The notes under the pieces were generated by a model that saw nothing but the letters and a program-made list of their open reading frames with translations, made no database searches and was not told the DNA's origin. From assembly GCF_016863195.1 (NCBI RefSeq), contig NZ_BOOK01000014.1, positions 124,001 through 188,000 of the forward strand: a stretch of DNA of 64,000 nucleotides, written 5' to 3'. The position numbers and the translations under genes are program-made. This DNA comes from Paraplanobispora takensis (GTDB taxonomy: Bacteria > Actinomycetota > Actinomycetes > Streptosporangiales > Streptosporangiaceae). Positions 36,068 through 44,374 of the stretch are shown piece after piece (the first letter of the stretch is position 1; every line of letters begins with the position of its first letter).

Positions 36068-37870
36068 TCAGGCCGGTTTGACCGCTTTGTCGTACAGCGA
36101 GTCCAGGACGTCCTTGTGGCGGTCCTCCACCTCGCGGCGGCGGACCTTCATGCTGGGCGTCAGCTCGCCGCTCTCCACGGTGAAGTCGGCGGGCAGGATC
36201 GCGAAGTCCTTGACGGTCTCGTAGCTGGCCAGGCCGGAGTTGACCTCCTCGATCGCCGCCCGCACCTTCTCGCGCAGCGCGGGCAGCGAGGCCAGCTCGG
36301 CCGGGTCTTCGGACAGGCCCTCGGACTTGGCCCAGGCGGCGACCACGTCCGGGTCCAGCGTGACCAGGGCCGTGCAGTAGTTGCGCCGGTCGCCGTGGAC
36401 CACGACGTGGGACAGGAACGGGCAGGCGGCCTTGATGCGGCCCTCCAGGTGCTGGGGCGCGACGTACTTGCCGCCGGAGGTCTTGATCAGCTCTTTCTTG
36501 CGGTCGGTGATGCGCAGCCGCCCGGCCTCGTCCAGCTCGCCGATGTCACCGGTGTGCAGCCAGCCGTCCTGGAGCGCCTCGGCGGTCTCCTCGGGCAGCC
36601 CGTGGTAACCGCGCATGATCCCGTGCCCGCCGACCAGGATCTCGCCGTCCTCGGCGATCCGCACGGTGACGCCGGGCAGCGGCGGGCCGACCGTGCCGAA
36701 CTTCACGCTCCCGGGCCGGTTGACGAAGCTGCCGGCCGAGGACTCGGTCAGGCCGTACCCCTCCAGGATGGGCAGTCCGGCCGCGTCGAAGAACTCGGCC
36801 ATCTCCAGCGACAGGGGCGCCGAGCCGGAGATGAAGTAGCGCACGCGCCCGCCGAACCTGGCGCGGAGCTTGGCGAAGACGAGCCGGTCGGCGATCGCGT
36901 GGCGGGCGCGAAGAGCGGCGGAGAGGGGCCGGCCCTCCTGCCGGGCGCGGCTGACCTCCAGGCCGGTGGCGCGCGCCCAGCGGAACAGCCTGAGCTTGAT
37001 CCCGCCCTCGTTCTGCACGGTCGCGGTCACGGTGTTGTGGATCTTCTCGAAGATCCGGGGCGCGGCGGCCATCACGGTGGGCCGGAGCTCGCCCAGGTTG
37101 GCCGCGATGCGGTCCAGGCGGCCGTCGATCGCGGTCGGCGTGCCCGCCGCGATCATCACGGCCTCCAGCAGCTTGCCGAACGAGTGGGACATCGGCAGCC
37201 ACAGGAAGTGCAGGTCGTCGGGGGTGAGGAGGTCGATCTCGACGGCCGCCCGGGCCGTCTGCAGCCAGTTGCGGTGGGTCAGCTCCACCCCCTTGGGGCG
37301 GCCGGTGGTGCCGGAGGTGTAGATCAGCGTGGCCAGGTCGTCCTCGGTGACGGCGTCCACCATCCGGTCGTACTCGCCCGCGTCGGCCTTCGCGCCGGAG
37401 GCGGCGACCTGGTCGAGGGTGAGCACCCAGCCCTCCTCGTCCGCCTCGCCGTCGATGACGATCACGTGCTTGACCGCGGGGATCTCGTTCTTGACCGAGC
37501 GGAGCTTGGCCACCTGGTCGTCGTTCTCGGCGATGACCAGCACGCTGCCGGAGTCGGCGGCGATGAACGCGCACTCGGAGGGGGTGTTGGAGGGGTAGAT
37601 CGTGGTGGTCGCGGCCCCGGTGGACAGCACCGCCAGGTCGGCGAGGATCCACTCGATCCGGGTCCCGCAGAGCACCGCGACCCGGACGCCGGGCTCGGCG
37701 CCGAGCGCGCGCAGGCCCAGCGCCAGCGCGCGGATCCGCGCACCGGCCTCCGACCAGGTGAGCGAGGCCCACCCGCCTGCGGAGGGGTGGCGGAAGGCCT
37801 CCGTGTACGGTGTCGCCCGGATCCTGCTCCGCAGCATCGCGGGAAGGGAACCGGTGAATTCGACGCTCAT
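36068..37870 (-). CDS. Long-chain acyl-CoA ligase (AMP-dependent synthetase)
   Basis: A 600-residue ANL enzyme of the FadD15-like type, forming acyl-CoA via an acyl-AMP. Adenylation signature YTSGTTGRPKG, YGLTESSAG, GDIGELD, RITDRKKELIKTSGGKY. The length and the Ala-Phe-Arg-His N-terminus fit bacterial long-chain ligases. The start is ATG 37870 (MSVEFTG). The short divergent gap of 59 nt to a tetR gene holds a TAGAG-CTCTA operator, so the gene is probably repressed by that TetR and induced by acyl-CoA; this regulation is inference. Confidence 0.92.
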   Translation of the reverse strand: MSVEFTGSLPAMLRSRIRATPYTEAFRHPSAGGWASLTWSEAGARIRALALGLRALGAEPGVRVAVLCGTRIEWILADLAVLSTGAATTTIYPSNTPSECAFIAADSGSVLVIAENDDQVAKLRSVKNEIPAVKHVIVIDGEADEEGWVLTLDQVAASGAKADAGEYDRMVDAVTEDDLATLIYTSGTTGRPKGVELTHRNWLQTARAAVEIDLLTPDDLHFLWLPMSHSFGKLLEAVMIAAGTPTAIDGRLDRIAANLGELRPTVMAAAPRIFEKIHNTVTATVQNEGGIKLRLFRWARATGLEVSRARQEGRPLSAALRARHAIADRLVFAKLRARFGGRVRYFISGSAPLSLEMAEFFDAAGLPILEGYGLTESSAGSFVNRPGSVKFGTVGPPLPGVTVRIAEDGEILVGGHGIMRGYHGLPEETAEALQDGWLHTGDIGELDEAGRLRITDRKKELIKTSGGKYVAPQHLEGRIKAACPFLSHVVVHGDRRNYCTALVTLDPDVVAAWAKSEGLSEDPAELASLPALREKVRAAIEEVNSGLASYETVKDFAILPADFTVESGELTPSMKVRRREVEDRHKDVLDSLYDKAVKPA

Positions 37871-37895
37871 GACGCACCTCGATTGGAGTGGCACT

Positions 37896-37912
37896 CTAGA
37901 GCGTTACTCTAG
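37896..37912. promoter_or_regulatory. TetR-type operator between the acyl-CoA ligase and tetR
   Basis: CTAGAG-CGTTA-CTCTAG is a perfect 6+6 inverted repeat in the divergent gap. The motif ACTCTAG is also repeated at 37893 and 37906. A TetR dimer bound here would cover both promoters. Confidence 0.65.
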
Positions 37913-37929
37913 CAAGCGGGGGTGGAGTG

Positions 37930-38499
37930 ATGGCAAGGGCCGCCACGCGTGAGGCGATCCTGGACGCGGCGCTGACGATCGTGGCCGACAAGGGCCTCGA
38001 GGCGATGACGATCAGCCGGTTGGCCGAGGTCTCGGGAGCCTCGAACGGGAGCATCTACCACCACTTCGGCAGCCGCGGGGGCGTCGTCGCCGAGCTGTAC
38101 CGCGCCGGCTTCGCCGAACTGGTCGGGGAGATGATCCCCGCGCTCGACGAGCGCCCGGCCGAGGCCGTCGTGCCGGAGCTGGCCGGCCGCTTCCTCGACT
38201 GGATCGTGGCCCACCCGACCAGGGCGGAGTTCGTCTACCGGGCCTCGACCGCCGGGGTGCTGCCGGAGGAGGAGACGGCCGCCTTCAAGGCGCGCGTCAT
38301 GGCGCCGCTGGCCACGTGGTTCGGGGCGCGCACGGCCCGCGGGGAGGTGCGCCCGGTCCCGGCCTGGGCCCTGGACGCGGTGGTGATGAGCCCGGTCCAC
38401 GAGTGCGCCCGGCGCTATCTGGCCGCTCCGGCCACGTTCGACCTGCGGCGGGCCCGTCCCGAGGTGGAGCACGCGGTCTGGGCGATCGTCCGGCCCTGA
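37930..38499 (+). CDS. TetR family repressor of the divergent acyl-CoA ligase
   Basis: A 189-residue TetR protein: N-terminal helix-turn-helix (TISRLAEVSGASNGSIYHHFGSR), then a ligand domain with no strong family mark. ATG 37930 is preferred to GTG 37927 because GGGGG at 37917-37921 gives 7-8 nt spacing. It is transcribed away from the acyl-CoA ligase with a palindromic operator between, the standard arrangement for autoregulation and control of the neighbour. Confidence 0.88.
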   Translation: MARAATREAILDAALTIVADKGLEAMTISRLAEVSGASNGSIYHHFGSRGGVVAELYRAGFAELVGEMIPALDERPAEAVVPELAGRFLDWIVAHPTRAEFVYRASTAGVLPEEETAAFKARVMAPLATWFGARTARGEVRPVPAWALDAVVMSPVHECARRYLAAPATFDLRRARPEVEHAVWAIVRP

Positions 38500-38621
38500 C
38501 CCGGCCGGGAGTCCTCCGGAGAATCCATTGGCGTCACTCCGGTCCCGTCAGTATCCTTGCCGTGTCGTACTGCCGTCCCCGGGAGCGTCCGTTGGAGATC
38601 TGAGGTTGCGGACACCGCGCC

Positions 38622-38768
38622 ATGCGAGCCGTTGTGACGGCCCGGCGCGCCCGACCTCAGCGGACCCGTCCCGCCCTTTTCCCGGCGACGACCCATCTCG
38701 CGGTCTTTCCTCACCCCGCGATCTCCTCTGAAGGCGTGCGCGTCTGCGGTGTCCCTGTGTCCCGATAA
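38622..38768 (+). CDS. Candidate 48-codon leader ORF before the ABC-F gene
   Basis: ATG 38622 opens a 48-codon frame that ends with TAA at 38766-38768, 42 nt before the ABC-F start. The Arg/Ala/Pro-rich product begins MRAVVTARRARPQ and ends VPVSR. It lies inside the complementary segments of the leader, with its ATG between the arms of the first stem. In drug-resistance ABC-F systems, stalling on such ORFs controls the downstream gene. I see no strong Shine-Dalgarno site, and long frames occur by chance at this GC, so confidence is low. Confidence 0.3.
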   Translation: MRAVVTARRARPQRTRPALFPATTHLAVFPHPAISSEGVRVCGVPVSR

Positions 38769-38786
38769 ATCGCGTCCTGATAAATC
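38764..38786 (+). repeat. GATAAATC direct repeat before the ABC-F start
   Basis: GATAAATC occurs at 38764-38771 and 38779-38786 (15-nt period), the first copy overlapping the leader ORF stop. It is A+T-rich against a GC-rich background, 25-47 nt before ATG 38811, so it may bind a factor or free the ribosome-binding region from structure. Confidence 0.5.
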
Positions 38787-38810
38787 ACGACACATTCTGG
38801 GAGCCGCCTC

Positions 38811-40439
38811 ATGTCTTTCCCTTCATTCTCGATCGTCTGCGACGACCTCTCCTACAACTGGCCCGACGGCACGGCCGTCCTGGAGAATCTCGACGCCGCG
38901 TTCCCGCCCGGCCGTACCGGCCTGATCGGGGTCAACGGCTCGGGCAAGTCCACCCTCCTGCGGCTGATCGCCGGCGAGCTCACCCCGTCGGGGGGATCGG
39001 TCGCCGTCACCGGCGAGGTCGGCTACCTGCCGCAGAACCTCCCGCTGGGCACCGGCCGCACCGTCGCCGAGCTGCTGGGCATCGCCGAGCGGCGGACCGC
39101 GCTGCTGGCGATCGAGCGCGGGGACGCCTGCGCGGAGAACTTCGCCGTCGTCGGCGACGACTGGGACATCGAGGAGCGCGCCCGGGGCGAGCTGGACCGG
39201 CTCGGCCTGGAGCACGTCGGCCTCGACCGGACGGTGGCGACGCTGTCGGGCGGCGAGGCCGTCATGGTGGGGCTGGCCGCGCTGTTCCTGCGCCGGCCGG
39301 ACGTGCTGCTGCTGGACGAGCCGACCAACAACCTCGACCTCGACGCCCGCCGCCGGCTGTACGCCGCGGTGGAGTCGTGGACCGGGGTGCTGGTGACGGT
39401 CAGCCACGACCGCGCCCTGCTGGAACGGGTGGACGCCGTCGCCGACCTGACCGGCGGCGCGGTCCGGATGTACGGCGGCAACCTGCCGGCCTACGAGGAG
39501 ATGCTCGCCGCCGAGCAGGAGGCGGCCGAGCGGGTGGTCCGGACCGCCGAGGCCGACGTGCGCCGCCAGAAACGCGAGTGGGAGCAGGCGCAGGTGAAGC
39601 TGGCCCGCCGGGCCCGCTACGGCAACAAGATGTACGAGCAGAAACGGGAACCGAAGATCATCATGCAGGAGCGCAAGCGGCAGGCGCAGGTGGCGGCGGG
39701 CAAGCACCGCACCATGCACGCCGCCAAGCTCGCCGGGGCCCGCGAGCGCCTCGGCGAGGCCGAGGCGGCCGTGCGCGACGACGCCGCGATCCGCATCGCG
39801 CTGCCCGAGACGGCCGTGCCCGCGGGCAAGACCGTGCTGACCCTCACCGGCGTGCGGACCGTGAGCGGGACGACGGTGGAGGAACTGGTCGTGCGGGGAC
39901 CCGAGCGGATCGCGCTGCTCGGTCCCAACGGCTCCGGCAAGACCACGCTGCTGCGCACGATCGCCGGGGAGCTGGATCCGGAGGCGGGATCGGTCGAGGT
40001 GGGCGTGCCCGGCGTGGGGTACCTGCCGCAGCGGCTGGACCTGCTGGACGACGGACTCAGCGTGGTGGACAACGTCCGCCGGTTCGCGCCGTCGGCCTCG
40101 GTCAACGCGGTCCGGGCCCGGCTGGCCCGCTTCCTGTTCCGCGGCGGGCGGGCCGACCTGCCCGCCGGGGCTCTCTCGGGCGGCGAGCGCTTCCGCGCGG
40201 TGCTGGCGGCGCTGCTGTCGGCGGAGCCGCCGCCGGGACTGCTGCTGCTGGACGAGCCGACCAACAACCTCGACCTGGCCAGCGTCCGCCAGCTGGCCCA
40301 GGCACTGGAGGCCTACCGGGGCGCGCTCGTCGTGGCGAGCCACGACCTGCCGTTCCTGGAGGCCGCGGGGATCACCCGGAGGCTGGTCCTCGACCGTCAA
40401 GGCATCGTCTCGGAGGGGTCGATCGAGTTTGACGCGTAA
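38811..40439 (+). CDS. ABC-F ATPase (ribosome-associated)
   Basis: A 542-residue protein with two ABC domains in one chain and no membrane segments. N-terminal domain: GVNGSGKST, LSGGEAVMVGLAAL, LLLDEPTNNLDL. C-terminal domain: GPNGSGKTT, LSGGERFRAVLAAL and a second DEPTNNLDL. The two ATP-binding halves are joined by a charged, coiled linker (about residues 235-310) that in this family reaches the ribosome E site. It could be a housekeeping translation factor or an antibiotic resistance protein of the type that displaces drugs; the long leader with a small ORF favours drug-responsive control. Resistance remains inference. Confidence 0.9.
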   Translation: MSFPSFSIVCDDLSYNWPDGTAVLENLDAAFPPGRTGLIGVNGSGKSTLLRLIAGELTPSGGSVAVTGEVGYLPQNLPLGTGRTVAELLGIAERRTALLAIERGDACAENFAVVGDDWDIEERARGELDRLGLEHVGLDRTVATLSGGEAVMVGLAALFLRRPDVLLLDEPTNNLDLDARRRLYAAVESWTGVLVTVSHDRALLERVDAVADLTGGAVRMYGGNLPAYEEMLAAEQEAAERVVRTAEADVRRQKREWEQAQVKLARRARYGNKMYEQKREPKIIMQERKRQAQVAAGKHRTMHAAKLAGARERLGEAEAAVRDDAAIRIALPETAVPAGKTVLTLTGVRTVSGTTVEELVVRGPERIALLGPNGSGKTTLLRTIAGELDPEAGSVEVGVPGVGYLPQRLDLLDDGLSVVDNVRRFAPSASVNAVRARLARFLFRGGRADLPAGALSGGERFRAVLAALLSAEPPPGLLLLDEPTNNLDLASVRQLAQALEAYRGALVVASHDLPFLEAAGITRRLVLDRQGIVSEGSIEFDA

Positions 40440-40442
40440 GGA

Positions 40443-40466
40443 TCTATCCCACGATAGTGGGATAGA
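40443..40466. promoter_or_regulatory. Perfect 10-bp palindrome touching the lipoprotein start codon
   Basis: TCTATCCCAC-GATA-GTGGGATAGA is a perfect 10+10 inverted repeat that ends on the A of ATG 40466, 4 nt after the ABC-F stop. A -10-like GATAGT lies inside it, 7 nt before the ATG, so a bound protein would block a leaderless promoter. It could instead be a terminator for the ABC-F transcript. Confidence 0.5.
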
Positions 40467-41479
40467 TGAGCCTCCCCCCGACGGCCCGCCGGCTGATCCC
40501 GTGTGTCACGGTCGCGGCACTCGCCCTGAGCGCCTGCTCGTCGCTCACTCCCGCCCGTGAACCCGTGCGGGGTCAGGCCACCGCGGGCGGGGTGGCCGGA
40601 GGAGGCGGCGGCCCGAAGGCGGATCCCTCCGGCGGCCCGTCGGTCGCGGTGAGCACCGCCCCGCCGTCCCCGTCGGCGCTGACGGCCGACGCCTACCGGA
40701 CCGAGCTGGAGCAGGCGGGCGAACCGGTCAGGCAGGCGCTGCGGAAGCTGGCCGCCGCCGGCGGGCTGGACGGCCTCGACGGGCGGGTGCGCAAGGCCGC
40801 CGGCGCGGTGGACCAGGCGGTGACCCGGCTGCAGGTCCTCGCGCCGCCCCCCGAGGTGGCCGCCCAGCACGGGGCCTATCTCGGTGCGCTGCGCACGTTC
40901 GGCGGGGCCCTGCACGACGCCGTGGAGGGCGTGCGGGCGCAGGAGACGTGCACCGGCCCCTCGGTGCTGACCAAGCTGGACAAGGGCGGGGAGCTGTCGG
41001 TCATGAAGGACGCCGCGGCGGCCCTGACCGGCTACCCGGCCGACGTCGTGTCGGTGAAGGCGGCCAAGCAGCAGAACCGCCGCCTGTCCAACGGCAGGAT
41101 CCTGCGGTCGTACGAGAGCCGCACCGGCCGGGGCTCGCTCAAGGTCGACAACGGCGGTGCCTACGACGCCGTCGTCGTGGTGCTGCGCGGCAAGAAGCGG
41201 GTCGTCTCCTTCTACGTGCGCAAGAAGGGCAAGGCGACGATCAGCGGCATCCGCGACGGCAAGTACAAGGTCTACTACGCCACCGGCACCGACTGGGACG
41301 CCAAGCGCAAGGCCTTCACCCGCTCGTGCGACTTCACGCAGTTCGGCAAGACGGTGCCCTACAAGACGACCTACTCCGGCGCGTACATCCGCTGGAACAA
41401 CTGGACGATCACCCTGCACTCGGTCAAGGGCGGCACGGTCGCCTCCAAGCCGGTCAAGCCCGGCGACTTCCCCAAGTAA
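40466..41479 (+). CDS. Secreted lipoprotein, unknown function
   Basis: A 337-residue lipoprotein: signal peptide with RR and a hydrophobic run, lipobox LSAC (C24). A Gly/Pro/Ser-rich spacer (to residue 70) is followed by a helical segment (about 75-190) and a beta-rich C-terminal half containing GGAYDAVVVVLRGKKRVVSFYVRKKGKA, then IRDGKYKVYYATGTDWD. The C-terminal repeats of Lys-rich strands resemble a secreted adhesion or surface domain that I cannot name. No Shine-Dalgarno site; the palindrome ends on the ATG. It follows the ABC-F gene by 26 nt. A strong hairpin lies 37 nt after its stop. Confidence 0.7.
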   Translation: MSLPPTARRLIPCVTVAALALSACSSLTPAREPVRGQATAGGVAGGGGGPKADPSGGPSVAVSTAPPSPSALTADAYRTELEQAGEPVRQALRKLAAAGGLDGLDGRVRKAAGAVDQAVTRLQVLAPPPEVAAQHGAYLGALRTFGGALHDAVEGVRAQETCTGPSVLTKLDKGGELSVMKDAAAALTGYPADVVSVKAAKQQNRRLSNGRILRSYESRTGRGSLKVDNGGAYDAVVVVLRGKKRVVSFYVRKKGKATISGIRDGKYKVYYATGTDWDAKRKAFTRSCDFTQFGKTVPYKTTYSGAYIRWNNWTITLHSVKGGTVASKPVKPGDFPK

Positions 41480-41515
41480 CCGCTTCCCTGGGCGGGCGCG
41501 GGCCCCCGAACGCGA

Positions 41516-41544
41516 AGACCGCGATCTCGTGGAGATCGCGGTCT
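41516..41544. terminator. Bidirectional terminator, 13-bp stem
   Basis: AGACCGCGATCTC (41516-41528), loop GTG, and its perfect complement (41532-41544). It lies between the convergent lipoprotein (+) and zinc-ribbon (-) genes, so probably serves both. Confidence 0.8.
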
Positions 41545-41566
41545 CGGGTCGTCCCCCCTGGATGGA

Positions 41567-41845
41567 TCAGGTGGAGAAGAGCATGCCCACCCAGCTGCGC
41601 TGACGGTGGTGGCCGTAGTGGCCGCCGTAGTGCGGAGCGGGAGCGCCCCAGCCGGGAGCGCCGTGGGCCGGCGGCGGCGGAGGCGGCGGCGCGGCGTGCT
41701 GCTGCGACCACTGGCTCTCCATCCGGGTCAGGGTCTCGAGCTCGCCGTAGTCGAGGAAGATCCCGCGACAGCCGTCGCACTGATCAATATGGACACCATT
41801 GCGCTCATAAGTGCGCATGTTGCCGCGACACTTCGGGCACTGCAT
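41567..41845 (-). CDS. Zinc-ribbon (zf-TFIIB) protein
   Basis: A 92-residue protein starting MQCPKCRGNM, then HIDQCDGCRGIFLDYGELETL: the CxxC-CxxC zf-TFIIB signature. The C-terminal half is Pro-, Gly- and His-rich (several HYGGHYGHH-like segments), suggesting a metal- or partner-binding tail. It is cytosolic. Small proteins of this type are common next to stress genes; the function is not known to me. It faces the lipoprotein gene across a terminator. Confidence 0.85.
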   Translation of the reverse strand: MQCPKCRGNMRTYERNGVHIDQCDGCRGIFLDYGELETLTRMESQWSQQHAAPPPPPPPAHGAPGWGAPAPHYGGHYGHHRQRSWVGMLFST

Positions 41846-41889
41846 CGGTCGTCTCCTTGCCTTGGCATCGTGGTCGTCGTACCCACAAC

Positions 41890-42792
41890 CTACTGCGTGG
41901 GCACACTATGGCAGGCACTTCGGAACTGGACAATCCTTTGGCAGGTGTCGACGAGCACGCTCTCCACCTCGTCCAACGCCCGCTCCTCCCGCCGCGCCGC
42001 CGCCACCGCCGCGGCGGCCAGCTGTACCGTCAGCGCCTGCGCCGGGACGTTCAGCCGCTCCCACGGATCGCCCTGCGCCGGGACGGCGTCGCCGCCCGCG
42101 GCTCGGTAGGCCGCCAGGAAGCGGTGCCACACCTCCGGCTCCAGCAGCCCGGCGGCGAACCAGGCCGCGGGCCTGGCCAGGTCCCAGGCCGGATCGCCCA
42201 GGCCCAGGTCGTCGGCGTCGATGAGGATCCACCGGCCCTCTGCGCGGACCATCTGCCCCATGTGCCAGTCGCCGTGGGTCGGCAGGCTCACGCCCGCGGA
42301 GCTCTCGTCGAACTCCGGCAGGCAGGCGAAAGCCCGCAGCACGACCTGCTCGGCGGCCGAGCCGCCGGTCAGCCGGGTGACGGTCCTGCCCACCCGGGCC
42401 GGGCCGCCCGCCGGGGGGAGGGCGGGCAGCGCGCCGGCCGGTACGGCGTGCAGCCGGGCCAGCAGCCGGGCGCCGTCCTCCCAGGGAGCGGCGCCGGGGT
42501 CGCCGGGGTCGACCGGGGTCCCGGCCGGCCAGACGGTCACCAGCCTGTCGCGGACGGCCGTGACCTCCTCGGTGACCGGCCGCAGCAGGATGCCGCCCAG
42601 GGCGGGGTGCGCCGCGGCCCGCATGCGCCGCTCCAGGGGTTCGCGGGCGGCGCCGGGGGCGTGCGCCTTGACCACGACGGACCCGGCCCGCACGATGACC
42701 ACGTCCGGCCGGGTCGGCACCACCGTCGCGGGGCCGCCGCCGTAGCGCACGCCGATCCGGCTCATCTCCTCGATCAGGTCCTCGTCGCTCAC
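41890..42792 (-). CDS. Aminoglycoside phosphotransferase family protein
   Basis: A 300-residue kinase-like protein. Brenner motif THGDWHMGQM (catalytic Asp) and the metal-binding DADDLGLGDPAWD are intact. The N-lobe has VVVKAHAP for the lysine. Such APH-fold enzymes phosphorylate antibiotics, choline or sugars; the target is unknown. A second reading frame on the same strand (41906-42808) is also open, but it lacks these motifs and is a shadow. The start is GTG 42792 without a good ribosome-binding site; an ATG at 42765 is an alternative start, though a GAGGAG there touches the codon. Confidence 0.82.
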   Translation of the reverse strand: MSDEDLIEEMSRIGVRYGGGPATVVPTRPDVVIVRAGSVVVKAHAPGAAREPLERRMRAAAHPALGGILLRPVTEEVTAVRDRLVTVWPAGTPVDPGDPGAAPWEDGARLLARLHAVPAGALPALPPAGGPARVGRTVTRLTGGSAAEQVVLRAFACLPEFDESSAGVSLPTHGDWHMGQMVRAEGRWILIDADDLGLGDPAWDLARPAAWFAAGLLEPEVWHRFLAAYRAAGGDAVPAQGDPWERLNVPAQALTVQLAAAAVAAARREERALDEVESVLVDTCQRIVQFRSACHSVPTQ

Positions 42793-42949
42793 CAGGAAAG
42801 TGAATCACAGCTCCGGCCTGCGCGAACGAGCGAATCTACGCTGTAAAGGCGGTGGTTCCCGTGAAAACCGGCACCGCTGAGGGGAAGGCCCCGGATCCAC
42901 GAGGCGATCACCCCTCGCATTCGTAGCAAGCGTTTGGTTGTATGCGGGC

Positions 42950-43381
42950 ATGAGGCAACAGGAGATCGCGGACCGGCTGGAGATCGGCGACGTGCTCGCC
43001 CGCTACGCCTACTCCATCGACACCGGCGACTGGCAACGGCTCGACCTCGTCTTCACGCCCGACGCGGTGATCGACTACACGGCGGCCGGCGGGATCAGGG
43101 GCACCCGGGAGGAGGCGCGGGCCTGGCTGGCGGAGGTCCTGTCGCACTGGCCGGGCCGCCAGCACCTGATCGGCGCGACGAGCGTCCGCTTCGAGGGGAA
43201 CGAGGCGGTGGTGACGGCGTCCTTCACCGACACCCTCGCCCCGTCCAGGGAGATGGTCGCCGCCGACGCCGCCGGGCTCATCCGCGGCGGCGGCTGGTAC
43301 CACCACCGCATGGTCCGCACCGTGTACGGCTGGCGCAGCCGGGAGCTGGTCGAGGAGCAGGCCTGGCGCACAGCGCAGTGA
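42950..43381 (+). CDS. SnoaL-like (NTF2-fold) protein
   Basis: A 143-residue protein of the SnoaL-like/NTF2-fold group. IADRLEIGDVLARYAYSIDTGDWQRLDLVFTPDAVIDY is the family opening, then WYHHRMVRTVYGWR at the end. Members are small hydrolases, isomerases or binding proteins. TTGTAT at 42938 ends 6 nt before ATG 42950, so a leaderless start is possible; a TTG start at 42938 seems less likely. The genes on either side give no functional hint. Confidence 0.82.
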   Translation: MRQQEIADRLEIGDVLARYAYSIDTGDWQRLDLVFTPDAVIDYTAAGGIRGTREEARAWLAEVLSHWPGRQHLIGATSVRFEGNEAVVTASFTDTLAPSREMVAADAAGLIRGGGWYHHRMVRTVYGWRSRELVEEQAWRTAQ

Positions 43382-43508
43382 GCGTCCTCCCGCGAGCACC
43401 CCGGCGGGCATCCGGCGCGGCCGACCTGCCGGTGGGGCGCCCGCCTCGCACCTGTCATCCTGGTCACCTCCATCGACGAGGAATTGAGAAGCGGGGAAGT
43501 GCGGGCCG

Positions 43509-44294
43509 ATGACGGACGAGCGCAAGCCGATCGAGTGCTGGCTGTCGGACATGGACGGCGTCCTGGTCCACGAGGGGCACCCGGTGCCGGGCGCCGAGGA
43601 GTTCATCCGCCGGTTGATCGCGACGGGCAAGCGGTTCATGGTGCTGACCAACAACTCCATCTACACCCCGCGCGATCTCGCGGTACGGCTGCGCGCGGCG
43701 GGCCTGGACATCCCGGCGGAGTCGATCTGGACCTCGGCGCTGGCCACCGCGCAGTTCCTGGACGACCAGCGTCCCGGGGGCTCGGCCTATGTGATCGGTG
43801 AAGCCGGTTTGACCACGGCGTTGCACGAGATCGGTTACGTGCTGACCGACCTCGGCCCCGACTACGTGGTCCTGGGCGAGACGCGCACCTACAGCTTCAC
43901 GCAGATAACGCGGGCGATCCGGCTGATCGAGGCCGGGGCCCGCTTCATCGCCACCAACCCCGACCCGATCGGCCCCTCCCACGAGGGCTCCCTGCCGGCC
44001 TGCGGCGCGGTCGCGGCGATGATCACGAAGGCGACGGGCGTGGAGCCGTACTTCGTGGGCAAGCCCAACCCGATGATGATGCGCAGCGCGCTGCGGGCCA
44101 TCGACGGGCACAGCGAGAGCACCGCGATGATCGGCGACCGGATGGACACCGACATCGTCTCCGGCATGGAGGCCGGGCTGCACACGATCCTGGTGCTCAC
44201 CGGGGTGATGGCCAAGGAGCAGATCGACCGCTACCCGTTCCGCCCCTCCCAGGTGGCCGACTCGGTCGCCGACCTCATCGACATGGTCGGTTGA
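43509..44294 (+). CDS. HAD superfamily IIA hydrolase
   Basis: A 261-residue HAD-IIA (NagD-like) phosphatase. Motif [11 protein letters not shown] (nucleophile Asp), motif II TNNS, motif III lysine in YFVGKPNP and motif [10 protein letters not shown]. It is near full length for the family, and probably dephosphorylates a sugar or nucleotide monophosphate. The ATG follows a purine-rich stretch, GAAGCGGGGAAGTG. No partner gene was recognised. Confidence 0.9.
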   Translation: MTDERKPIECWLSDMDGVLVHEGHPVPGAEEFIRRLIATGKRFMVLTNNSIYTPRDLAVRLRAAGLDIPAESIWTSALATAQFLDDQRPGGSAYVIGEAGLTTALHEIGYVLTDLGPDYVVLGETRTYSFTQITRAIRLIEAGARFIATNPDPIGPSHEGSLPACGAVAAMITKATGVEPYFVGKPNPMMMRSALRAIDGHSESTAMIGDRMDTDIVSGMEAGLHTILVLTGVMAKEQIDRYPFRPSQVADSVADLIDMVG

Positions 44295-44360
44295 GTCCCG
44301 GCCCGCCGGGTGAAGATCGGCGGATGTCCGGATTCTCCGGTCTCCGCGGTGGGCGGGTGC

Positions 44361-44366
44361 CATAAT
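44361..44366 (+). promoter_or_regulatory. -10 element for the methyltransferase gene
   Basis: CATAAT (one change from TATAAT) ends 8 nt before ATG 44375, compatible with a leaderless start. Confidence 0.45.
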
Positions 44367-44374
44367 CCCCGCCC

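Larger units (their letters stand above)
38600..38786 (+). promoter_or_regulatory. Structured leader before the ABC-F gene
   Basis: The 311-nt gap before the ABC-F gene has two long-range complementary pairs: CTGAGGT (38600-38606) with ACCTCAG (38654-38660), and GGACACCGC (38610-38618) with GCGGTGTCC (38746-38754). They share the same 5' zone, so the two folds compete. A local hairpin GCCGT-TGTG-ACGGC is at 38628-38641. This is the layout expected for ribosome- or antibiotic-dependent attenuation. No other gene is visible in the gap. Confidence 0.45.

Noticed and set aside
41529-41531. The 41516-41544 hairpin as a small regulatory RNA
   Set aside because: Its position between two convergent stops and perfect stem suit a bidirectional terminator better.
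41906-42808. Second minus-strand frame overlapping the APH-like gene
   Set aside because: Only the frame of 41890-42792 carries the HGDWH and D-x-D motifs.
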